Below, piece by piece: positions 1 to 5,314 of a stretch of DNA of 5,314 nt; position 1 is the stretch's first letter; each line of letters starts with the position of its first letter. A model generated the notes under the pieces. The model made no database searches. It had not been told where the DNA came from and was given only the letters and a program-made list of their open reading frames with translations. Origin of the DNA: Pseudomonadota bacterium. GTDB taxonomy: Bacteria; Pseudomonadota; Alphaproteobacteria; Rhodobacterales; Rhodobacteraceae. Location: positions 1 through 5,314 of the forward strand of contig JAQCLA010000185.1 of the NCBI GenBank assembly GCA_027592105.1. The letters run 5' to 3'. A program made the translations under genes and the position numbers.

Positions 1-1253
1 CGCTGATGATCCCGACCCCCAAGAACCTCAACTGGATGTGGATCTGGGGCATGGTGCTGACAGTTTGCCTCGTGATGCAGATCATCACCGGCATCATCCT
101 CGTCATGCACTACACACCGCATGTCGACATGGCTTTCGCCAGCGTCGAGCATATCATGCGCAACGTAAATGGTGGCTGGGCGATCCGCTACATCCACCAA
201 AACGGCGCATCGCTGTTCTTTATCGCTGTGTATCTGCACATCTTCCGCGGTCTTTACTACGGTTCGTACAAAGCTCCGCGCGAGGTGACCTGGATCATCG
301 GCATGCTCATCTACCTGATGATGATGGGCACGGCCTTCATGGGCTATGTTCTGCCTTGGGGTCAGATGTCGTTCTGGGGCGCCACTGTGATCACCGGCCT
401 GTTCGGCGCGATCCCCTTCGTGGGCGATGCGATCCAGACATGGCTTCTGGGTGGGCCTGCGGTCGATAACGCAACGCTCAACCGCTTCTTGTCGCTGCAC
501 TACCTGCTGCCTTTCGTGATCTTGGGCCTTGTGGTCTTGCATATCTGGGCTTTCCACACGACCGGCAACAACAACCCCACAGGTGTTGAAGTGCGCCGTA
601 CGTCGAAGAAAGACGCCGAAGCCGACACATTGCCCTTCTGGCCCTATTTTGTGATCAAGGATCTGTTCGCGCTCGCCGTGATCATGGCCGCCTTCTTCGC
701 GATCGTGGGTTTCATGCCGAACTTCCTCGGCCACCCCGATAACTATATCGAGGCCAACCCGCTGGTGACGCCCGCATTCATCGTGCCGGAGTGGTATTTC
801 TTGCCCTTCTACGCGATCTTGCGCGCCTTCGACACCGAGGTATGGCTGGTCATCGCGGTCGACTTCCTGACCGCGGGGATCGTCGATGCCAAGTTCTTCG
901 GCGTGTTGGCCATGTTCGGCGCGATCATCGTGATGGCGCTGGCACCTTGGCTTGATACCTCGTCGGTACGCTCGGGCCGTTATCGCCCGATGTTCAAGTG
1001 GTGGTTCTGGATCTTCATCGTGAACTTCTTCGTTCTGATGTGGGCAGGCGCCATGCCGGCCGAAGGGATCTACCCCTACATCGCACTGATCGGGTCGGCC
1101 TATTGGTTCGCCTATTTCCTCGTGATCTTGCCGCTGTTGGGCGTGATCGAAAAGCCGCAGGCCCAGCCTGCGACCATCGAGGAAGACTTCAACGCGCATT
1201 ACGGCAAATCCGAAGGTCAAGGCGGCGTTGCTGCTTCGACCCCGGCCGAGTGA
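1..1253 (+). CDS. petB: Cytochrome b of the bc1 complex (5'-truncated by window edge)
   Basis: This is the membrane subunit of ubiquinol:cytochrome c oxidoreductase, carrying haems bL and bH and the Qo and Qi quinone sites. The first full codon is at 3. The Met codon at 6 is internal: it matches a Met about 34 residues into Rhodobacter cytochrome b, so roughly 33 residues lie outside the window. Numbering from that Met, the four haem-ligand histidines are H64, H78, H165 and H179. The 14-residue spacing within each pair is the family pattern, and adding 33 gives the R. capsulatus positions 97, 111, 198 and 212. The Qo motif PEWY is at 261-264, and G125 in the cd-loop region corresponds to R. 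capsulatus G158. Hydrophobic segments run throughout, as expected for eight helices. The C-terminus (IEKP...ATIEEDFNAHY) is typical of Rhodobacterales. Cytochrome c1 follows after 17 bases, so the two are surely co-transcribed. The symbol fbcB is also in use. Identification is very secure. Confidence 0.98.
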   Translation, partial: LMIPTPKNLNWMWIWGMVLTVCLVMQIITGIILVMHYTPHVDMAFASVEHIMRNVNGGWAIRYIHQNGASLFFIAVYLHIFRGLYYGSYKAPREVTWIIGMLIYLMMMGTAFMGYVLPWGQMSFWGATVITGLFGAIPFVGDAIQTWLLGGPAVDNATLNRFLSLHYLLPFVILGLVVLHIWAFHTTGNNNPTGVEVRRTSKKDAEADTLPFWPYFVIKDLFALAVIMAAFFAIVGFMPNFLGHPDNYIEANPLVTPAFIVPEWYFLPFYAILRAFDTEVWLVIAVDFLTAGIVDAKFFGVLAMFGAIIVMALAPWLDTSSVRSGRYRPMFKWWFWIFIVNFFVLMWAGAMPAEGIYPYIALIGSAYWFAYFLVILPLLGVIEKPQAQPATIEEDFNAHYGKSEGQGGVAASTPAE

Positions 1254-1254
1254 G

Positions 1255-1262
1255 AGAGAGGA
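1255..1262 (+). promoter_or_regulatory. Ribosome binding site of cytochrome c1
   Basis: The purine run AGAGAGGA begins two bases after the cytochrome b stop codon and leaves 8 bases before the ATG at 1271. It is a good Shine-Dalgarno match at normal spacing and supports that start over any upstream in-frame codon. Confidence 0.75.
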
Positions 1263-1270
1263 CACTGAGT

Positions 1271-2080
1271 ATGCTCAGGAAACTTATCATCGGCTCTGCA
1301 ACGGCAGCGACGCTGGCCCTGTCATCGGGGGCAGCACTTGCCGCCGGCGGCGCGGGCTACGTCGAAAACTACGCCTTTGCGCATGAGGGCCCCTTTGGCC
1401 GTTTTGACCAGACCCAGTTGCAGCGCGGTCTGCAGGTCTACACCCAAGTCTGCGCCGCCTGTCACGGGCTGCGCTATGTGCCGCTGCGCACGCTCTCGGA
1501 TGAGGGCGGACCGGGGCTAAGCGAAGACGAAGTGCGCGCCTATATCGAGCAGAACTACATCGAAGTCTACGATGCGGATCTGCAGGATTGGCGCGCAGCG
1601 ACGCCGAACGACCATTTTCCGCAATCGTCGATGGAAAATGCCCCTGACCTCAGCCTGATGACCAAGGCGCGTGCTGGCTTCAGCGGCCCCTATGGTTTGG
1701 CGCTGAACCCGCTGTTCAAGGGCATGGGCGGATCGGAATATGTCGCTTCGCTTTTGACCCATTACACCGGGTCCGAGAAGGAAGAGTTCGGCGCAATCCT
1801 TTACGGCAACGAGACCTATGGCGGCTATTTTGCCATGTCCGCGCCGCTGTGGGATGGTGCCGTGGAATATGGCGATGGCACCGAGGCGACTGTTGAACAG
1901 ATGGCGCTTGATGTGGCGTCTTTCTTGACCTGGACGGCAGAGCCCAAGTTGATGGCACGCAAGCAGATGGGCTTTACCGCCGTGTTGATGCTGAGCTTGT
2001 TGGCCGTGCTGCTCTATCTGAGCAACAAGCGGCTTTGGGCACCTGTCAAGGCACGCGCCAAGGGCTACCCGGCCGAGTGA
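1271..2080 (+). CDS. petC: Cytochrome c1 of the bc1 complex
   Basis: This 269-residue subunit carries covalently bound haem c1 on the periplasmic side, taking electrons from the Rieske protein and passing them to a soluble or membrane cytochrome c. Residues 1-25 form a Sec signal peptide (MLRK, hydrophobic core, AALA-A). The haem motif CAACH is at 61-65 with H65 as axial ligand; the likely sixth ligand is M189 in AMSAPL. A single membrane anchor spans about 234-251, followed by NKRLWAPVKARAKG, typical of the family C-terminus. The start is fixed by the Shine-Dalgarno at 1255-1262 and the signal peptide. It is about 10 residues shorter than the R. capsulatus precursor, as I recall that sequence. 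The shortage lies mainly between about 160 and 188, where Rhodobacter has an insertion with two cysteines. Here the only cysteines are C61 and C64. The gene is last in the operon, followed by a terminator. The symbol fbcC is also used. Confidence 0.97.
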   Translation: MLRKLIIGSATAATLALSSGAALAAGGAGYVENYAFAHEGPFGRFDQTQLQRGLQVYTQVCAACHGLRYVPLRTLSDEGGPGLSEDEVRAYIEQNYIEVYDADLQDWRAATPNDHFPQSSMENAPDLSLMTKARAGFSGPYGLALNPLFKGMGGSEYVASLLTHYTGSEKEEFGAILYGNETYGGYFAMSAPLWDGAVEYGDGTEATVEQMALDVASFLTWTAEPKLMARKQMGFTAVLMLSLLAVLLYLSNKRLWAPVKARAKGYPAE

Positions 2081-2100
2081 TCTTTGCCTTTCGCTAAGAC

Positions 2101-2128
2101 AAAAACGCGCCCCACGGGGCGCGTTTTT
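2101..2128. terminator. Bidirectional intrinsic terminator between convergent operons
   Basis: The arms 2101-2113 and 2116-2128 are perfect inverted repeats. In practice this is a stem of about 12 bp with a CACG loop: a GC-rich core (ACGCGCCC / GGGCGCGT) flanked by five A on the left and five T on the right. Read rightward it ends the cytochrome c1 transcript 20 bases after its stop codon. Read leftward the A run becomes a T run, so it can also end the thiamine-transport transcript, about 80 bases past the thiQ stop. No other candidate terminator is seen in the gap. Confidence 0.92.
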
Positions 2129-2144
2129 CGTTTGCGCCGGTGAT

Positions 2145-2203
2145 GGTGCGCCGTGAGCGGCACGCCCTACGTCCCGATTGTAGGGTGCGCCTTCAGGCGC
2201 ACC
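2145..2203. repeat. Imperfect palindromic intergenic element
   Basis: The left arm (2145-2170, starting GGTGCGCC and ending CCCTAC) and the right arm (2180-2203, starting GTAGGGTGCGCC and ending GGCGCACC) are inverted copies. They differ by a 2-base length change and a few mismatches, and a 9-base spacer (2171-2179) separates them. The right arm alone also folds into a perfect 8-bp hairpin, GGTGCGCC-TTCA-GGCGCACC (2184-2203). The element ends 6 bases from the thiQ stop codon. The GTAGGGTGCGCC...GGCGCACC pattern resembles dispersed REP-like intergenic palindromes of proteobacteria, but I cannot confirm copy number from one window. It has no T tract, so it is more likely a transcript-end stabiliser or a mobile palindrome than a terminator. 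Confidence 0.65.
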
Positions 2204-2209
2204 GCCCCG

Positions 2210-2899
2210 TCACAGCCATGGCCGCAAGACCGGATCGGGCGCATCGCGCAAGCCCGCCATCGGCGCATCCAACAACAATTTGCCATCTTCCAAGAGCCAA
2301 AGCCGGTCGCACAGCCGCTCGGCATCGCGCAGGTCATGGCAGGCCATGAGAAGCGTCAGCCCGCGGCGCTCAGACAGGGATTTGAGCAGCGCCAGCATCT
2401 CGGCCCGCAGACCGGGATCGAGGGCCGCAAAAGGTTCATCCAAAAGCGCCAAGGGCCGGTCGCGCAGCAGCAACCGCGCCAGACCCACCCGCGCCTGCTG
2501 CCCACCCGAAAGCGTGGCGGGCCGCCTGTCGCCCATCTCGCCCAAGCCCACATCGCTCAGGCTTTGGGCCACGCGGTCGCGCTGATCGGGCGATAGCCGC
2601 AGATCGGGGCGGAGCCCGAGGGCTACATTGTCAAAGACGCTCAGATGCGGAAACAGATTGCCGTCTTGAAACAAGATCGACATCGGCCGCGCGGCGACGA
2701 CCGCCTCGGTGATATCGGCACCATCCCACAAGATGCGTCCAAGGTCGGGCTGCAAAAAGCCCGCGATCAGTGATAAAAGCGTGCTCTTGCCACTTCCCGA
2801 TGGGCCAAGAACCGCGACCCGCGCGGCACGTTCGACCACTGCCGAGAGCGATAGCGTAAAGCCGTCTTGTGTCAGCGCCAGATTATCGAGTTGCAGCAT
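2210..2899 (-). CDS. thiQ: Thiamine ABC transporter, ATP-binding protein ThiQ
   Basis: This 229-residue cytoplasmic ATPase powers thiamine, TMP and TPP import through ThiP. All nucleotide-binding motifs are intact: Walker A GPSGSGKST at 32-40, Q-loop Q78, signature LSGGQ at 130-134, Walker B ALLDEP at 151-156, D-loop ALD at 159-161, and switch H188. The NNLFxHL-type stretch after the Q-loop (GNLFPHLSVFDNVALGL, about 80-96) and the short total length fit ThiQ rather than the longer spermidine or iron ATPases, which have extra C-terminal domains. The ATG at 2899 is preferred because GAGGGGGA lies 7 bases upstream and the protein then starts MLQLDNLAL, like known ThiQ proteins. The coding region overlaps the end of thiP by 17 bases, suggesting coupled translation. 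It is the last gene of its operon. Confidence 0.95.
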   Translation of the reverse strand: MLQLDNLALTQDGFTLSLSAVVERAARVAVLGPSGSGKSTLLSLIAGFLQPDLGRILWDGADITEAVVAARPMSILFQDGNLFPHLSVFDNVALGLRPDLRLSPDQRDRVAQSLSDVGLGEMGDRRPATLSGGQQARVGLARLLLRDRPLALLDEPFAALDPGLRAEMLALLKSLSERRGLTLLMACHDLRDAERLCDRLWLLEDGKLLLDAPMAGLRDAPDPVLRPWL

Positions 2900-4451
2900 C
2901 CAGCCGTCCCCCTCGGTCAAACAACCAAAACAGCCCAAGCGTCAACGCCATGAGCAGCAGCGCCGCCCCTTGCGCGTCATCGGTGCGATAAGCCCCCATC
3001 AGGCGATACATCTCCAAGGGCAGCGTGCCTTGCCCCGGCATGGAGAAGAGCGCGATCACCCCAAGATCGCCCATCGAGAAAGCCGCAGCCAGCCCCGCGC
3101 TGAAGCCCAAGGGGCGCGCAAGCCGCGGCAAGATCGCATGGCGGAGCCGCGCCAGACCGCCCATGCCCAGCGCATCGGCCAAGCGGCCTTGCGTCGCCTC
3201 AGCCGTGATCGCGGCGGGCACCAGCGCGCGCAGGATAAAGGGCAGCGCGACCAGCGCATTGACCAACCCGGTGACCGGCAAGGCAAGCGCCACCGGGTTG
3301 CCGATGGACCGGATCACGATGAACAGCCCCGTGCCGATAACCAAAGGCGAGACCGCGATGGTCAGAAAGGCCAGCATCTCGACCAGCCCGGGCCGGGCCA
3401 GCCGCGCGGTCAAAAGCGCGATGGGCAAGGCCAGAGCTACCGCAAGCATGGTGGAGGCCAATGCCAAGAAGATCGAGCGCAGGGCCGCCGCCCAAACCTG
3501 AAGCGGCAAACCGGGCAGCGCGGGCAAACCTTTGAGCGCCACGGCCAGCATCGGCAAAAGCAAAAAGAGGGCTGCGGCCATGATCGCGGCCGCATCAAAC
3601 AGACGCGCCCAAGCGCGATCACCGGGCCAAGGCAATGCTGGGCGGTCAAGGCCCGCGCCCACCTCTTGGCGGCGGATCGCGCCAAAGGCCAGCGCGCCCG
3701 CTGTCACGCAGATCGCCACTTGGATCAGCCCTAAAAGCGCCGCGCGCCCAAGGTCGAAATCGAAGCGAAACGCCTGATAGATCGCAAGCTCGACCGTGGT
3801 GGCGCGTGGGCCACCGCCAAGGATCAATGCCACCGCGAAACTCGTGGTGCAAATCAGAAAGATCAAAAGGCCCGCCCCCGGTAGCACCGCGCGCAAAAGC
3901 GGCCTCTCGAAATGGCGGCGCATGTCGCGGGCGGAAAAGCCAAGTGCCGTGGCAAGCCGCATCCGCTCGGCCGGGATCGCCTGCCAGCCCTGCAAGATCA
4001 GCCGCACCGCCAAGGGCAGGTTCAAAAACACATGCGCCAGCACAACGCCCTGTAGCCCGTAGATGTCGATCCGGCCCAGACCGACCCCCGCCAGCGCGTC
4101 GTTCAACCATCCGGCGCGGCCAAACACCGCCAACAGGCCCAGCACCGCGACGATGACCGGCAAAAGGAACGGCGCACCCATCAAGGTGACAAGCGCGCCA
4201 CGCCCCCGAAACGACCGCCGCGCAAGCGCGCGCGCCACGGGGATGGCCAGCGCCAGGCTGATCAGCGCCGAAAGGGCCGCCTGCAACAAGGTGAATCGGA
4301 TCGCGGCCCAATCACCGGGGCCAAGTGATGGTGGCCAATCGGCGCGCGTCATCACCGCGCCAAGCGGCACCAGCACGCACAGCACGACGAGCGCGACCAT
4401 GGCCGCGCCCGTCCAATGGATCACGCTCAGCGGGCGAGCGCGGCTTGCCAT
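2883..4451 (-). CDS. thiP: Thiamine ABC transporter, permease ThiP (two fused permease domains)
   Basis: This 522-residue inner-membrane protein forms the thiamine translocation path. It is built of two tandem permease halves, so one chain replaces the usual permease dimer; E. coli ThiP, about 536 residues, has the same form. Hydrophobic stretches suggest twelve helices, near 13-35, 50-78, 87-110, 132-153, 193-214, 236-258, 285-307, 325-349, 358-381, 387-411, 447-468 and 495-511. Each half has an EAA-type coupling loop that would contact ThiQ: about 165-185 (LATALGFSARDM...FERP) and 424-442 (LADALGMGG...AILP). The ATG at 4451 lies inside the thiB 3' end (25-base overlap) with only a weak Shine-Dalgarno, so translation probably depends on ribosomes finishing thiB. 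No frameshift or internal stop is seen. The flanking thiB and thiQ make the substrate assignment firm; by itself it could be read as an iron(III)-type fused permease. Confidence 0.94.
   Translation of the reverse strand: MASRARPLSVIHWTGAAMVALVVLCVLVPLGAVMTRADWPPSLGPGDWAAIRFTLLQAALSALISLALAIPVARALARRSFRGRGALVTLMGAPFLLPVIVAVLGLLAVFGRAGWLNDALAGVGLGRIDIYGLQGVVLAHVFLNLPLAVRLILQGWQAIPAERMRLATALGFSARDMRRHFERPLLRAVLPGAGLLIFLICTTSFAVALILGGGPRATTVELAIYQAFRFDFDLGRAALLGLIQVAICVTAGALAFGAIRRQEVGAGLDRPALPWPGDRAWARLFDAAAIMAAALFLLLPMLAVALKGLPALPGLPLQVWAAALRSIFLALASTMLAVALALPIALLTARLARPGLVEMLAFLTIAVSPLVIGTGLFIVIRSIGNPVALALPVTGLVNALVALPFILRALVPAAITAEATQGRLADALGMGGLARLRHAILPRLARPLGFSAGLAAAFSMGDLGVIALFSMPGQGTLPLEMYRLMGAYRTDDAQGAALLLMALTLGLFWLFDRGGRLDAATR
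2907..2914 (-). promoter_or_regulatory. Ribosome binding site deciding the thiQ start
   Basis: Read on the - strand, GAGGGGGA lies 7 bases before the ATG at 2899, inside the 3' end of thiP. It rules in favour of that ATG and against an in-frame TTG at 2938, which would add 13 residues unlike any ThiQ N-terminus known to me. Confidence 0.7.
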
Positions 4452-5314
4452 GTGGCCAAGGCCGCATCACGGATCGCGGGAGCCTCATCTTGTGCCACCA
4501 GCAGCTCCGTGGCAGGCGCGATCAAACTCTCGAACCCATCGGGCAGTGCGGCAGGGTCAAGGGCGGCAGGATACATCCAGTTGGTCATGGGGATCACCTC
4601 TTGAAAGGCGGGAGACAGCATGAATTCCAAGAACGCCTTGGCAAGCTCCGGCTGGTCGCTGCCCGCAAGCTGACCCGCCACCTCGATCTGCATGTAATGC
4701 CCTTCGTCAAAGGCGGCGGCGGTGTAGCCCGCATCCTCCTCGGCGATCAGGTGATAGGCGGGCGATGTGGTATAGCTTAGCACCATATCGGCTTCACCTT
4801 CGAGGAACAGACCATAGGCCTCGGACCAGCCGGGGGTGACGGTGACGATATTATCGGCCAACCCCTCCCAGATCGCGGCGGCATTGTCCCCATGCGCGGC
4901 CTGCACCCACATCAAAAGGCCCAGACCAGGGGTCGAGGATCGCGGATCTTGGATCACGATGGAGATATCCGAGGCAGCAAGTGCTTCAAAGGATGTCGGC
5001 ACATTGGCCAAATCGGTGCGATGGACAAAGGCGAAATAGCCCCAATCGAAGGGCAGGAATTCCGTGTCATCCCACGCGACGGGCAGGGTCAGCCCCTCGG
5101 GCGTGATGCCATGGGCTGCAAATAGCCCTGTCGCACGCGCCGATGCCGTCAGGTTTGTATCAAGGCCCAGCACGATATCAGCCTCGGTAGCGTCCCCCTC
5201 AAGCCGCAAACGCGCCAGAAGGGCTGCGCCATCGCCTGCGCCTACGAATTGCAGGTCACAGGCGCATTGCGCCTCGAACGCCGCCTCGATCGCGGGGCCG
5301 GGTTGTGCGCAAGT
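4427..5314 (-). CDS. thiB: Thiamine-binding periplasmic protein ThiB/TbpA (N-terminus outside window)
   Basis: This solute receptor captures thiamine, TMP or TPP in the periplasm and delivers it to ThiP. 295 residues are visible; the coding frame runs off the right edge, so the signal peptide and roughly the first 15 mature residues are missing. Counting visible residues from the edge, the following match E. coli TbpA: the CxC pair C17/C19, the GDG at 27-29 (ligand Asp, E. coli D59), LRLEG...ADIVLGLDTNL at 36-55, PGWSEAYGLF with W163, the SYTTSPAY block with Y181 and Y187, and NWMYP with W246. These correspond to ligand-contact positions W197, Y215, Y221 and W280 as I recall that structure. 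The E. coli segment DWGPGP appears here as CAQPGP, so the Trp-Gly is not seen. An in-frame TTG at 5209 is not the start, because conserved family sequence continues upstream. It overlaps thiP by 25 bases. Promoter and any TPP riboswitch would be off-window. Confidence 0.95.
   Translation of the reverse strand, partial: TCAQPGPAIEAAFEAQCACDLQFVGAGDGAALLARLRLEGDATEADIVLGLDTNLTASARATGLFAAHGITPEGLTLPVAWDDTEFLPFDWGYFAFVHRTDLANVPTSFEALAASDISIVIQDPRSSTPGLGLLMWVQAAHGDNAAAIWEGLADNIVTVTPGWSEAYGLFLEGEADMVLSYTTSPAYHLIAEEDAGYTAAAFDEGHYMQIEVAGQLAGSDQPELAKAFLEFMLSPAFQEVIPMTNWMYPAALDPAALPDGFESLIAPATELLVAQDEAPAIRDAALATWQAALAR

Noticed and set aside
998..1270. An in-frame upstream extension of cytochrome c1 starting near 998.
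   Set aside because: It would run through the cytochrome b coding region in another frame and bury the signal peptide; the Shine-Dalgarno at 1255-1262 and the signal peptide fix the ATG at 1271.
2184..2203. The perfect 8-bp hairpin as a second intrinsic terminator for thiQ.
   Set aside because: On the - strand the bases after the stem are CTACAATC, with no T tract; the hairpin at 2101-2128 is the better terminator.
2900..2938. A longer thiQ from a TTG at 2938.
   Set aside because: The extra 13 residues are not ThiQ-like, and a strong Shine-Dalgarno precedes the ATG at 2899.
2709..3734. A 341-codon open frame on the + strand, opposite thiQ and thiP.
   Set aside because: Its product is Arg/Gln/Pro-rich with no recognisable domain, and it lies wholly antisense to well-supported genes; long open frames of this kind are common by chance in GC-rich coding DNA.
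3646..4311. A 221-codon open frame on the - strand in another frame within thiP.
   Set aside because: It overlaps the conserved thiP frame completely and resembles no known family; it is a codon-bias shadow.
5207..5209. A TTG as the thiB start.
   Set aside because: Conserved ThiB sequence (CxC pair, GDG, PGP) continues in frame upstream to the window edge, so the gene is truncated by the window, not started here.
4452..5314. A TPP riboswitch for the thiamine operon.
   Set aside because: The visible part upstream of thiP is all thiB coding sequence; any leader lies beyond 5314 and cannot be judged.
1..5314. tRNA genes, CRISPR arrays, insertion sequences or phage genes.
   Set aside because: No tRNA cloverleaf, regularly spaced direct repeats, transposase motifs or integrase motifs were seen on either strand; nearly all of the window is accounted for by conserved housekeeping genes.

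Overview
The window looks like a piece of a GC-rich alphaproteobacterial chromosome, most likely Rhodobacterales (Rhodobacter/Roseobacter group). The visible cytochrome b and cytochrome c1 resemble the Rhodobacter fbc proteins closely. With a constant offset of 33 residues, the cytochrome b haem ligands fall on the R. capsulatus numbering. Genus cannot be fixed from the sequence alone.

Layout: two convergent gene groups meet in a 129-base gap. On the + strand (1-2080) is the 3' part of the cytochrome bc1 (complex III) operon: cytochrome b, cut at its 5' end by the window, then complete cytochrome c1. The Rieske gene that normally comes first would lie just left of the window. On the - strand (5314 to 2210) is a thiamine ABC uptake operon in the order thiB (5' end cut by the window), thiP, thiQ. 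Its genes overlap by 25 and 17 bases. The gap (2081-2209) holds a strong hairpin terminator flanked by A and T runs, which should work in both directions, and an imperfect 59-base palindromic element next to the thiQ stop codon.

Function: cytochrome b and c1 are the membrane core of the ubiquinol:cytochrome c oxidoreductase, which takes electrons from ubiquinol to a c-type cytochrome and moves protons across the membrane. ThiB captures thiamine and its phosphates in the periplasm, ThiP is the fused two-domain permease, and ThiQ is the ATPase. The two groups share no obvious pathway and appear to be neighbours only by synteny.

I found no undescribed system here. The points worth a second look are modest: a cytochrome c1 without the cysteine-bearing insertion known from Rhodobacter, a ThiB that seems to lack the usual Trp-Gly before its Pro-Gly-Pro motif, and the palindromic element between the operons.
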